Assembly: GCA_020427145.1 (NCBI GenBank)
Contig: JAGQOU010000008.1
Coordinates: forward strand, 62,001 to 126,000
DNA length: 64,000 bases
Direction: 5' to 3'
Origin: Planctomycetales bacterium
Lineage (GTDB): Bacteria > Planctomycetota > Planctomycetia > Pirellulales > Lacipirellulaceae
Shown: piece by piece, positions 27,762-36,582 of the stretch
Position numbering within the stretch: position 1 is the stretch's first letter
How the letters are laid out: every line of letters begins with the position of its first letter
Notes under the pieces: model-generated
The model's database searches: none
What the model was told of the DNA's origin: nothing
The model's input: the letters and a program-made list of their open reading frames with translations, nothing else
Translations under genes and position numbers: made by a program

Positions 27762-29456
27762 TCAGGGGAGAAACCTGGGCGGCCGTCCATTGTTTTTGGC
27801 CACGTGCGCTCCCCATTCCAGCAGGTTCTTGCTGCAATCATCGCGGTCAATTTGCGCTTCGATCAGGCACAGGCCGTCGTGCTTGTCCGCCTTGGCGATC
27901 GCATCGGCTAGCTCTTCGCTCGTCGTCACGCGACATCCCCAGCCGTTGAATTTCTCGCCGCCGAAGACTTCCACGAGCTTGTGGTATTGCCAATCGTTGA
28001 TCGTGTTGTAGGGGCCGTCGTGAATTTCAACCTCGATAGTGTAGCCGCCGTTGTTGATCAGAAAGATGATGGGTTTGGCGCCGTAGCGGAGCATGGTCGA
28101 CACCTCTTGGGCCGTCAGCTGAAACGACCCGTCGCCGATGCAGGCGATCACCTGCCGGTTTGGACTGCCAAGGCAGTAGCCGAGCGTGGCGCCGACCGAC
28201 CAGCCGATGGAACCGTACTGCATCTGGATTTCAAATTGACACCCGCCCGGCAGCGAAAGGTCAATGCCGTTGAACCAAGAGTCGCCCGTCTCGGCAATGA
28301 CTGCCGTATCGGGAGTCAGCAGTTGTTCGATCTGCGCGAATAGCTGTCGGGTCGAAAGGGGAGCGTCGGAGACGGTGTGGGAGGCGCGTGTTCGATCTGC
28401 GGTAAGTCGCTGGTAGGATTGAACTGCGGTGTTGTTCGCTTTGAGCTTGCCCGCGAGCGTTTGCAGGAACTGGCGCATCGAAACGTCGTTGTAGCACTCG
28501 TCGCCAATAATGACGTGATCGGTTCGGACGTCGATGTGCTTCTTGCGGTCGACCAGCGTCGTATGCCCAGTGGTCGTATAGTCTGTGAGCACCAGTCCCA
28601 GCAAAAGGCATACGTCCGCCGACTCTACGATCGAACTGCAACCGGGCGTGCCGACAGGACCCCAATAGACTCCCATGTAATTGGGATGTTGTTCGTCGAA
28701 ATAGCTCTTGGCATCGGGCGTCACGGCGATCGCATAGTCCGTGGCGTGTACGAGTGCGTGGACGTCCGCCTCGGCGTCAGCGGCTCGGAGCTTCGCCCCC
28801 GCCAAGACGACAGGTTTTCGAGCTTGATTGAGAAGCGTCGCGGCGTGTTCGATGGCGCTCGTCAATGACTCGACATCGCTGGACTGGGCGCCAAACAACC
28901 GCCGGGGGTTTGGCGTGGAGAGCGGTGCGGAGGCAATGTTGCACGCCACTTCCAAATACACGGGCTTGCGCGCCTTCAAGGCCGTTTCCAGTGCAAAATC
29001 AATCTGGCCCGCGGCCTCGGTGGGATGCCGAATCGCCAAGGAAGCGACGGTCACTTCCTTGAACATGTCTCGCACGTAGTCGTAGTCGACTTTCCCCAGC
29101 GTATGGTGCAGCAGTTCGTATTCGGCCGTCGAGTTGGTGTTCGGGCCGCCAGAAACGATCACAACCGGCAGGTCCTCGGCGTAGGCGCCCGCGACGGCGT
29201 TGATGGCGCTCAGGCCGCCCACGCTGTACGTGACCACCACCACGCCGAGACCGCCTGTCGCTCTCGCGTATCCGTCGGCCGCGTATCCTGCGTTCAATTC
29301 ATTGCAGCAGGACACCATCTGGAGTTGTTCGAGCTTGAGAAACTCGTCCAAGAGGATCAGGTTGTAGTCGCCCGGCACGGTGAAATAGTGGCGGACGTTC
29401 AGCTCCGCGAGACGGGCGGCCAGATACTTGCCTACAGTCCAGACGTTCTCAGCCAT
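27762..29456 (-). CDS. pdc: Pyruvate decarboxylase (thiamine-diphosphate dependent)
   Basis: A 564-residue protein co-linear with Zymomonas mobilis pyruvate decarboxylase, which converts pyruvate to acetaldehyde and CO2 in the cytosol. Shared blocks include GDYNL (Asp30), CCNELN (Glu53, the ThDP-activating Glu), LLHHTLGK (His117-His118), AETGDSWFN, the ThDP motif GDGSFQLTAQEV to NN, and GYTIEVEIHDGPYN (catalytic Glu473 equivalent). Length also fits. The match to Pdc is much closer than to acetolactate synthase. AGGAGA lies eight bases before the start. It lies 44 bases downstream of a malic enzyme on the same strand, so malate to pyruvate to acetaldehyde is a plausible two-step route. No alcohol dehydrogenase is in the window. 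Confidence 0.92.
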   Translation of the reverse strand: MAENVWTVGKYLAARLAELNVRHYFTVPGDYNLILLDEFLKLEQLQMVSCCNELNAGYAADGYARATGGLGVVVVTYSVGGLSAINAVAGAYAEDLPVVIVSGGPNTNSTAEYELLHHTLGKVDYDYVRDMFKEVTVASLAIRHPTEAAGQIDFALETALKARKPVYLEVACNIASAPLSTPNPRRLFGAQSSDVESLTSAIEHAATLLNQARKPVVLAGAKLRAADAEADVHALVHATDYAIAVTPDAKSYFDEQHPNYMGVYWGPVGTPGCSSIVESADVCLLLGLVLTDYTTTGHTTLVDRKKHIDVRTDHVIIGDECYNDVSMRQFLQTLAGKLKANNTAVQSYQRLTADRTRASHTVSDAPLSTRQLFAQIEQLLTPDTAVIAETGDSWFNGIDLSLPGGCQFEIQMQYGSIGWSVGATLGYCLGSPNRQVIACIGDGSFQLTAQEVSTMLRYGAKPIIFLINNGGYTIEVEIHDGPYNTINDWQYHKLVEVFGGEKFNGWGCRVTTSEELADAIAKADKHDGLCLIEAQIDRDDCSKNLLEWGAHVAKNNGRPPRFLP

Positions 29457-29500
29457 GACGCGGTCTCCTTCGTGTCAGCGGGTATGTTAGCCGCGGTCGC

Positions 29501-31165
29501 TTAGTATTGGGGCGTCCACATGGTTTGCTCAATGCGCTCGGCGAGTTGTTGTTCTGAACATGCGTTGGCGACGCCGTCCTGCAACGCTTGCTTCGCCACG
29601 GCGAGACCGATGTGACGAGCCGTGTCGCGAATCTTATTGAGCGGTGGAAGCAACGAGGCGCGGGGATCGGATAACGCCGGCGAGCATTCCCGCAGCGCGG
29701 CCGCCGCGGCCACGAACATCCCGTCGGTGACGCGGCTCGCTCCGGCCGCCAAAATCCCCAACCCCATGGCAGGGAAGATATAGCAGTTGTTGCATTGCGC
29801 GATGACATGCGTCCGCCCCTCGTACTCGACAGGAGCGAACGGACTTCCGGTGGCGATCACTGCGCGTCCGTCCGTCCACTGCAGCAGATCAGCCGGTTGG
29901 GCCTCTGCACGCGAGGTGGGATTGGAGAGCGGGAAAATGATCGGGCGGGGCGTATGTTTCGCCATCTCGCGGATTACGGCTTCGGGGAACGCCCCCGCGT
30001 GCCCGGTGGCGCCGATCAGCACCGTCGGCTTTGCGTTGCGAACGACGTCGGCAAAGGAGGGCGTGGCTGCGCTGACGTCGCAATCCCAACCGGCAAGTTC
30101 TGACACCGGTTGGGCAAGCGTCTTGAGCAGATCGTCGAGATCAGTGCGCTGGTCGTGCAGCAGGCCGTTTTGATCCACGACGAAAAATCGACGTCGCGCT
30201 TCCGCCTCGGCGACGCCGTCGGCGATCATCGAGCTGATCAATTGCTTGGTGATGCCCACGCCTGCGGAACCGGCGCCAAGCATCAAAATCCGCTGGTCAG
30301 ACAGCTGGCCTCCCACCGCTTCGACAGCCGCCCAGACGGCGCCCGAGGTGACGGCCGCGGTGCCCTGAATGTCATCGTTAAAAGTGCAAAGACGATCGCG
30401 ATATTTCGCGAGGATGCGTTCGGCGTCGACCGAGGCAAAGTCCTCCCATTGCAGCAGCACGCGCGGAAAACGTTTCGCCACGGCCTCCACGAACCGCTCG
30501 ACAAAGGCGTCGTATTGTTCGCCCCGAATTCGCTCGTGGCGCCAGCCGATGTAGCGGGGGTCGTCGATTCGCTCGCGGTTGTTTGTCCCCAGGTCGAGTT
30601 GCACCGGCAGAGTCCGCGCGGGATGAATGCCGCCGCATAGCGAATACAGTGATAGCTTGCCAATCGGGATGCCCATTCCGCCGGCGCCCTGGTCGCCTAG
30701 TCCCAGGATCCGTTCGCCATCGGTGACGACGATCACGTCGATCTCTCTTTCGACGTGTGAGAGAATATCGTCGATCTGGTCCAGATTGGGATAGGCGACA
30801 AACACGCCGCGCGGCCGCCGATAGATTTCGCTGAACTGCTGGCAAGCCTCGCCGACCACTGGCGTATAAACCAGCGGCATCATTTCGTCGACGTGGCCTA
30901 AAAGGAGGCGGTAGAACAGAGTCTCGTTCTCGTCCTGCAAACCGCGCAGATAAATGTGTTTCTCCAGGTCGGTGGGTTCGTCGCAGAACGCTTCATAGGC
31001 GCGGTCAACTTGCTCGTCCAGCGAATCGACGTGCGGCGGCAGCAGTCCTGTCAACCGAAGCTTCTGCCGTTCCTCGAGACTGAAGGCCGTGCCCTTATTC
31101 AACAAGGGATCCTCGAGCAGAGCGGCGCCCGTTTTTCGCATTTCCACGTCGGCTCGCGTGCTCAT
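29501..31165 (-). CDS. NAD-dependent malic enzyme
   Basis: A 554-residue malic enzyme, which oxidatively decarboxylates malate to pyruvate. It has YTPVVGEACQQFSEIYRRPRG, VVTDGERILGLGDQGAGGMGIPIGK, the metal-binding FNDDIQGTA and the Rossmann motif LGAGSAGVGI. Size and motifs match the SfcA/MaeA type rather than the short or phosphotransacetylase-fused forms. ATG 31165 begins the conserved protein. The frame stays open far upstream, but that part runs antisense-frame through cytochrome b and is not coding. It precedes pdc by 44 bases and follows the cytochrome b gene by about 170 bases on the same strand. Confidence 0.92.
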   Translation of the reverse strand: MSTRADVEMRKTGAALLEDPLLNKGTAFSLEERQKLRLTGLLPPHVDSLDEQVDRAYEAFCDEPTDLEKHIYLRGLQDENETLFYRLLLGHVDEMMPLVYTPVVGEACQQFSEIYRRPRGVFVAYPNLDQIDDILSHVEREIDVIVVTDGERILGLGDQGAGGMGIPIGKLSLYSLCGGIHPARTLPVQLDLGTNNRERIDDPRYIGWRHERIRGEQYDAFVERFVEAVAKRFPRVLLQWEDFASVDAERILAKYRDRLCTFNDDIQGTAAVTSGAVWAAVEAVGGQLSDQRILMLGAGSAGVGITKQLISSMIADGVAEAEARRRFFVVDQNGLLHDQRTDLDDLLKTLAQPVSELAGWDCDVSAATPSFADVVRNAKPTVLIGATGHAGAFPEAVIREMAKHTPRPIIFPLSNPTSRAEAQPADLLQWTDGRAVIATGSPFAPVEYEGRTHVIAQCNNCYIFPAMGLGILAAGASRVTDGMFVAAAAALRECSPALSDPRASLLPPLNKIRDTARHIGLAVAKQALQDGVANACSEQQLAERIEQTMWTPQY

Positions 31166-31335
31166 GGTCCTAACCTCGCTTGAATTGGTTCGCTGATTGA
31201 GCCGATGTCTCGCCAGTGTCAGTCGCGAATCGGCACAAAGCTGCGACAGACCCGTTCGGACCTCGGGTGTTATGTGTTGACCGAACCTGCAAAGCACGCG
31301 GAAACGCTGCTGCCGCCCCTGCAGCAGGTAGCAGT

Positions 31336-32760
31336 TTAGCGGCTTTCCTTTTCCTGCTCGTCTCTCGCGCCTCGCGTAAGCAGGAAATCGACAATCTGCG
31401 TCAGCTGTTCCGAATTCACGCTCGCTGCGTAGGATGGCATATTGTAGCCGCCATTGTTGATTCGAATGATGAGATCCTCGCGAGTGAGTTGCCGGCCAAT
31501 GTTCGACAGATCCGGTCCGCGATGACCGCCGAACCCTTCGATGGCGTGGCAATACAAGCACCCCTTGGCATGGACAAGCTGGGCCCCTTCGTAGACGGGC
31601 CCGGCCGTGGCGCCCACCACCTCCGGAGGCAACTTCGAGACGCTGAAGTCCGGCGACCAGGGCTCGCGATAGCCGTAGACGGTCAGAACCAGAAAGCTCG
31701 CCACCGAAGCGATGACGATTCCCACCGCCCAGGGACGCTTGCTGGGTGCGCGATGGCCTCGGTTGGATAGCAACGGCAGGCAGAACAACGCCAAGAAACC
31801 AAGGATCGGAACGCCCAGGATAAACCAGATCTCGAATGCCGACGGCAACAACGAGAGCAACGCGAAGTACCACCAGAAGTACCAGTCCGGCATCGGGTTC
31901 GCGTCGATACTGGCAGGGTCGGGCGCGGCGTCCAAACTGGGCGGACCAAAGACCACTGCGGCGCCGAAGATCATCGCCACGACAAATGTGGAAAACACCA
32001 CGTCGCGCCACATGGCATTGGGCCAAAACGGCACGCCGGTGGCTTTGAGCCGCGCCTCGTACTGCGCCTTGTAGGTGGCCGGGTCCACCGGCTGATCGAC
32101 GTTGGGCATTTCCGAAACGCCGTGCCGAAACAGCAAATACAGGTGTAAACCCACGCCCGCAAAGATGACCCCGGGCATGATGAACACGTGATACACAAAG
32201 AACCGCGTCAGGGTTGAGCCCCCCACGGTCTCGCCGCCGAGCAGGAATTCGGACAGCAGGGGACCAATCAGCGGCGCACGCGCCGCCATCTCGGTTGCGA
32301 CCATCACCGACCAGACGCCGTTGGCGTCCCAGCGGAGCAGTTGCCCCGTGAAAGCCATCCCCAGCACCACGAACAGCAGCACGACTCCCGTCATCCAATT
32401 CATTTCGCGCGGAAACTTGTACGTTCCGTGCAAATAGACCTGCGCGAGATGGATCACGACCAGCGTTACCATGGCCGACGCCCCGTACGCGTGCATGCCG
32501 CGCAGGATCGAGCCAAATGGAGCCTGTTCGGTGATGTACACCAGGCTCTGGTACGCTTCGTCCCCGCCGGGGACATAGGACATGGCCAAGCACACGCCTG
32601 AGACGACTTGCACCAGAAACGCGGTCAAAGTGGCGCTGCCGAAGACGTACCACCACCGAGCGTCGCGGGGCACCGTGTGCGTGAGCAGCGGCAATACGTT
32701 GTCGGTGAAGCCGACGCGGTCGTCGATCCACTGCCACGCTGCGCGGAGAAAACGCTTCAT
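31336..32760 (-). CDS. Cytochrome b fused to C-terminal cytochrome c
   Basis: A 474-residue membrane protein. Residues about 1-370 are a cytochrome b of the b6/bc1 type, with paired heme-ligand histidines in RGMHAYGASAMVTLVVIHLAQVY and YHVFIMPGVIF, and the quinol-site PMPDWYFW motif (PDWYFWWYFALLS). The C-terminal segment adds a cytochrome c domain with heme motif CLYCH and a downstream MPSY Met ligand. The protein therefore combines b, subunit IV and c functions and passes electrons from quinol via the Rieske protein. It begins 12 bases after the Rieske stop. This is a fused form; separate petB, petD and c1 genes are absent. Confidence 0.92.
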   Translation of the reverse strand: MKRFLRAAWQWIDDRVGFTDNVLPLLTHTVPRDARWWYVFGSATLTAFLVQVVSGVCLAMSYVPGGDEAYQSLVYITEQAPFGSILRGMHAYGASAMVTLVVIHLAQVYLHGTYKFPREMNWMTGVVLLFVVLGMAFTGQLLRWDANGVWSVMVATEMAARAPLIGPLLSEFLLGGETVGGSTLTRFFVYHVFIMPGVIFAGVGLHLYLLFRHGVSEMPNVDQPVDPATYKAQYEARLKATGVPFWPNAMWRDVVFSTFVVAMIFGAAVVFGPPSLDAAPDPASIDANPMPDWYFWWYFALLSLLPSAFEIWFILGVPILGFLALFCLPLLSNRGHRAPSKRPWAVGIVIASVASFLVLTVYGYREPWSPDFSVSKLPPEVVGATAGPVYEGAQLVHAKGCLYCHAIEGFGGHRGPDLSNIGRQLTREDLIIRINNGGYNMPSYAASVNSEQLTQIVDFLLTRGARDEQEKESR

Positions 32761-32772
32761 CGGCCTACCGCA

Positions 32773-33312
32773 TCAAAGGTTCGGCGTTAACGGAGTCGTG
32801 GTCAGCGGCACGGCAGCCGTGCGAATTTGCACGTTCTCGCCGCGTACGCGAACCTGGTATCTGGCGAGTGCTTCCGGCGGCGGACCGCCTGCCACCGTGC
32901 CGTCGCTGTAATAGACGCCGCCATGGCAGGGGCACATAAACAGTGTGGCGTCCTCGATCCAGCGGACAGGGCAGCCCAGATGGCGACAGTTCACCGAGAA
33001 CGCAATGAACTGCGAGGCGTCGACCTTCCTCAGCCAGGCGGCCGTCTTGGCTGTTACGCCGGCCCAGGGCTCTTGCGAGGGATCCTCAAACTGGACGAGC
33101 ACCGTGGCGCCCGTTTCAAAGTCTTTGGCTTTGCCAACGGTGCGCCATTTTTGCAGGGGCTTTTTCAAAAGCGGCGCCAAGATGAATCCGGCTCCTGGCA
33201 GAACCATCAAAGCCATGAGAACTGACGAAGCGATCAGCGAGAGTCTGACATAAAACGATCTGCGGTCGCTTACATTCTCAGTCTGCGATCCTTCGTTCTG
33301 GCGCTCGTTCAT
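32773..33312 (-). CDS. Rieske iron-sulfur protein of the bc complex
   Basis: A 179-residue protein. A cytoplasmic N-terminus and one transmembrane helix (about 27-49, LSLIASSVLMALMVL) precede the Rieske fold. The [2Fe-2S] ligands are in CRHLGC and CPCHGG, the standard CxHxGC and CxxH pair. It transfers electrons from quinol to cytochrome c within the bc complex, outside the cytoplasmic membrane. The start overlaps the stop of the upstream 78-residue gene (ATGA). Earlier in-frame Met codons exist but would overlap that gene fully. Confidence 0.92.
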   Translation of the reverse strand: MNERQNEGSQTENVSDRRSFYVRLSLIASSVLMALMVLPGAGFILAPLLKKPLQKWRTVGKAKDFETGATVLVQFEDPSQEPWAGVTAKTAAWLRKVDASQFIAFSVNCRHLGCPVRWIEDATLFMCPCHGGVYYSDGTVAGGPPPEALARYQVRVRGENVQIRTAAVPLTTTPLTPNL

Positions 33313-33545
33313 CGGGACGCTTCCCAGTTGCGAACAATCTCGCGAATCCAACTCGTCAGCGCCCACGCGCTCAGTCCGAGTCCGGCGGCAGTCATGGCCA
33401 AGAGGGCGTTGATATTCAAGCTCAGCGCAATCAACCCCCAGGCGGTCATTGCGACCCCCATCGCCATGGCGATCGGCGCCCAAGTGGGGCGAACGATCGG
33501 CTCCTCGTCAGCAGACGGCCTCTCGGGCGTTTCTGGCGTCGGCAT
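33309..33545 (-). CDS. Small membrane protein of the oxidase cluster (subunit IV-like candidate)
   Basis: A 78-residue protein: a polar, proline-rich N-terminus (about 1-22), two hydrophobic helices (about 23-42 and 47-62) and a basic tail. It starts two bases after the ctaG stop and its own stop overlaps the Rieske start, so it is embedded in the respiratory operon. Size and topology suggest a cytochrome c oxidase subunit IV or assembly peptide, but I recognise no diagnostic residue. Confidence 0.75.
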   Translation of the reverse strand: MPTPETPERPSADEEPIVRPTWAPIAMAMGVAMTAWGLIALSLNINALLAMTAAGLGLSAWALTSWIREIVRNWEASR

Positions 33546-33547
33546 CG

Positions 33548-34357
33548 TCACGCCTCCTTTACCTTGGCGGCAAACGTTCCCAGCGAGTTCGGTTTGGCCG
33601 TTGTATACCAGCGGCTCAGGAGCCCAATAATGGCGCCTGTGTAGAGCAAGCATGGGGGAACCCACATGATCAAGCCCCCCAGGCGCTGATCGATTCCTGG
33701 AGTGAGACCGGCGTCGTAAATCGCATTCAATATGCCGATACGGTCCGTCGGGTTGGCAAACACGGGACAGACCGACAAGGGAGCAAATGTAATGTAGATC
33801 CCCAGCAGCGTGCAGCCCAAGCAGGCTGAAAACAGATAAATGCAGCCGCTGAGCGGGTGAAGTCGATAACGCTCGCGAGGCGCGTAGATGGGCCACCAGA
33901 AGACGAGGCCGGCGCCGACCAGGGTGGCGTCCCTGAAGAATCCAAAGCCGGGCCGCAGTGCCGCGGTGCTGCACAGCCACGGAATGTGCCAAAACCACAT
34001 GGCGCCGACGCCGCATATCCACCCCAGCTGCGGCGTCGCGAGAATACGACCGATTCGATCCCATCTCGCCCCCTGCAAGGCGCTATCGGTGTTGGCGGAC
34101 GGCAAGCTCAGCAGGATGCACCCCGGCACGACCAGCAGCAGGATCAAGTGTTGCACCATGTGGGCGCTGAAGAGGTAGCCATCGGCAAACACGCCCAGGG
34201 GCGAAATGAATGCCATGCCAAGGCTTATGAACCCAAGCAGCAAGGCAAACCAATGGAATCTGCGCGAACCGCGCACCATGAGCACGTAGCTTGCCAGCCA
34301 GGCAGCGATCAGCAGCCAGACTGGAGAAGTCCAGCACCAAAGCTCTCCGGAGATCAC
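33548..34357 (-). CDS. ctaG: CtaG-type (caa3) cytochrome c oxidase assembly protein
   Basis: About 269 residues with seven hydrophobic segments. SAHMVQHLILLLVVPGCILLSLP and MWFWHIPWLCSTA are hallmarks of the caa3_CtaG family, which helps copper delivery to cytochrome oxidase; their His and Met residues are likely copper ligands. GTG 34357 overlaps the stop of the upstream coxA-coxC gene (GTGA), matching the tight coupling of this operon. A longer ATG form would overlap that gene by 70 bases. Confidence 0.85.
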   Translation of the reverse strand: MISGELWCWTSPVWLLIAAWLASYVLMVRGSRRFHWFALLLGFISLGMAFISPLGVFADGYLFSAHMVQHLILLLVVPGCILLSLPSANTDSALQGARWDRIGRILATPQLGWICGVGAMWFWHIPWLCSTAALRPGFGFFRDATLVGAGLVFWWPIYAPRERYRLHPLSGCIYLFSACLGCTLLGIYITFAPLSVCPVFANPTDRIGILNAIYDAGLTPGIDQRLGGLIMWVPPCLLYTGAIIGLLSRWYTTAKPNSLGTFAAKVKEA

Positions 34358-36582
34358 GACCGGAACACTCCCAGATAGATGGTTGCGAAGACGAAAATCC
34401 AGACCACGTCGACAAAATGCCAATAAACGCCGATGGCCCCAAACGGCTGAGCCTGCGCGGACGTGACGTGCTTATTCTTGCCCAGCGCATACATGATTGC
34501 CAGCGCAATCAGGCCCGCGGTGACGTGCAGTCCGTGGAACCCGGTGACCGTAAAGAACGTCGAAGCGAACAGATTGCGATCGACGGTGACGTCCTGAGCA
34601 AGCAGACCGGCGTACTCCCACGCTTGGCCGCTAAGAAACACGACGCCTAGCAGAATTGTGGCGCCCAACCACCGGAGAAAATCGGGCGTCTTGCCCGCGC
34701 GCAAACTGCGCTCAGCCAGCCAGAACGTGAGACTGCTTGCCAAGAGAAATGCGCTGAATACGGCGGTGCGCGTCACGTTCAGCGCCGAGTCGGCTGTAGG
34801 ACCGTCGGTGTCGGCATCAGTGTTGAAGACGACGTAGGCCACCAGCAGCAGCAGGAAGAAGATCGCTTCGGAAACGATGAACGACCAGGCGCACGCCTTG
34901 GATCGGCTCGGTCGCCAGCCTCCGTCGCCCGGCGTCTGCGAGGACTTCCAGTCCGCGTAATCGGGGTGGTTCTTGTCCCACAATGGCCGACGGCCTTTGA
35001 TCTCTGGCAACGATTTGAAATTGTCCTCCGGCGGGGGCGACGTCGTCGCCCATTCCAGCGTGAAGGCGTCCCAGGGATTGTCGCCAGCCGGCGCACCGGC
35101 GCGGAGACTCCACACGACGTTCCACACCAGCACCATTGTGCCAGCGACCATGAAGATCACCGAGAACGACGACACGCCATTGAGCAGGGCCCAGCCGGGA
35201 TTGTCGGCATAGGTGTAGACGCGCCGCGGCATCCCCATAGCGCCCAAAAAGTGCTGCACCATAAACGTGCCATTGAACCCGATCACCCAGAGCCAGAACT
35301 GCCATTTGCCAAGGCGTTCGTCGAGCATGCGGCCGGTCATCTTGGGGAACCAATAGTAGACGGCCGCAAACACGGCGAAGATCACGCCGCCGATCAAAAC
35401 GTAGTGGAAGTGCGCCACGACGAAGTAGGTGTCGGTAAACTGCCAGTCGATCGGCACGGCCGCGAACATGATGCCCGTGAGACCGCCGATCACAAATTGG
35501 ATCAGAAAAGCAATGGCAAACAGCATCGAGGCGGTGAGGCGGATGGATCCGCCCCACATCGTCGCGGTCCAATTGAAAATCTTCACGCCCGTCGGCAAGG
35601 CAATCAGCATCGTCATGGCCGAGAAGAAGATATTGGCTGTCGTGCCCAGACCCACGGCAAACATATGATGAGCCCACACGCCGTAGCTCAGCAGCAAGAT
35701 GACCGTAGACGACCCGGCCACAAACGCGTAGCCGTAAATCGGCTTGCGGGAGAAGACGGGGATCACTTCGGAAATCATGGCGAAGGCCGGCAGCGCAAAG
35801 ACATAGACTTCCGGGTGGCCGAAGATCCAGAAGAAATGCTGCCAGAGCAGCGCTGATCCGCCCCGGGTGGGTTCAAAGAACGCTGCATCCAGCCAACGAT
35901 CGACGCAGAGCAGCGCCAAGGCGGAGTTGAGCGGCGGGAGCGTGATCACGATGAGCATGGCCTGCATCAGCATGATCCAAACGAACAGCGGCACCCGCTG
36001 TAAGCTCATCCCCGGCGCTCGCAGGCACAGCACGGTGGCGATGATGTTGATGGCGCCGGCGATCGAGCCGATCCCCATGACGATCAATCCGACAATCCAA
36101 TAGTCGATGCCTGGCCCCAAGTTGTACGCTTTGGTCGAAAGCGGGGCATAGGCAAACCAGCCGGCGTCGGGCGCCGAACCGGTGAAAAAACTGAAGTAGA
36201 GCAGGAAGGCGCCGAACGGGAGCATCCAGAAGCTCATCGCGTTGAGGCGCGGGAAAGCAACGTCCTTCGCCCCGATCATCAACGGGACCAGATAATTGGA
36301 GAACCCGGTAAACACCGGCATGCCCACCAAAAACACCATCGTGGTGCCGTGCATGGTAAACAGCTGATTGAACAGCTGCGGCGACAAAAACGTGTTGTTG
36401 GGCGTCGCCAATTGAATGCGGATCAGGACGGCTTCCATGCCGCCGACAACCAGAAAAAAGACGGCCAGCAGGATGTAAAGCATCCCAATCCGCTTGTGAT
36501 CGACTGAGGCGACCCAACTCAGCAGCCCCCAGGGCGACTTCTCGGCCAAGTCTTCGCGACGGCTGATTGCTTCGGTGCTCAA
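34354..36582 (-). CDS. Cytochrome c oxidase subunit I-III fusion (CoxA-CoxC)
   Basis: A 742-residue fusion. Residues about 1-510 are subunit I of an aa3-type heme-copper oxidase: MHGTTM, the CuB/Tyr region WIFGHPEVYVFALPAF, and WAHHMF. The Glu-less, Pro-rich MISEVIPVFSRKPIYGY block is of the mitochondrial-like A type. After a hydrophilic linker (about 520-575), residues 580-742 are subunit III (AWSFIVSEAIFFLLLLVAY, GFHGLHVTAGL, YWHFVDVVWIFVF). It reduces oxygen to water and pumps protons. The start is a TTG overlapping the coxB stop. I-III fusions are known in other bacteria. Confidence 0.93.
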   Translation of the reverse strand: MSTEAISRREDLAEKSPWGLLSWVASVDHKRIGMLYILLAVFFLVVGGMEAVLIRIQLATPNNTFLSPQLFNQLFTMHGTTMVFLVGMPVFTGFSNYLVPLMIGAKDVAFPRLNAMSFWMLPFGAFLLYFSFFTGSAPDAGWFAYAPLSTKAYNLGPGIDYWIVGLIVMGIGSIAGAINIIATVLCLRAPGMSLQRVPLFVWIMLMQAMLIVITLPPLNSALALLCVDRWLDAAFFEPTRGGSALLWQHFFWIFGHPEVYVFALPAFAMISEVIPVFSRKPIYGYAFVAGSSTVILLLSYGVWAHHMFAVGLGTTANIFFSAMTMLIALPTGVKIFNWTATMWGGSIRLTASMLFAIAFLIQFVIGGLTGIMFAAVPIDWQFTDTYFVVAHFHYVLIGGVIFAVFAAVYYWFPKMTGRMLDERLGKWQFWLWVIGFNGTFMVQHFLGAMGMPRRVYTYADNPGWALLNGVSSFSVIFMVAGTMVLVWNVVWSLRAGAPAGDNPWDAFTLEWATTSPPPEDNFKSLPEIKGRRPLWDKNHPDYADWKSSQTPGDGGWRPSRSKACAWSFIVSEAIFFLLLLVAYVVFNTDADTDGPTADSALNVTRTAVFSAFLLASSLTFWLAERSLRAGKTPDFLRWLGATILLGVVFLSGQAWEYAGLLAQDVTVDRNLFASTFFTVTGFHGLHVTAGLIALAIMYALGKNKHVTSAQAQPFGAIGVYWHFVDVVWIFVFATIYLGVFRS

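Noticed and set aside
31166-32737. Long upstream extension of the malic enzyme frame through the cytochrome b gene
   Set aside because: The extension is an alternative frame of the conserved cytochrome b gene on the same strand; malic enzyme homology begins at ATG 31165.
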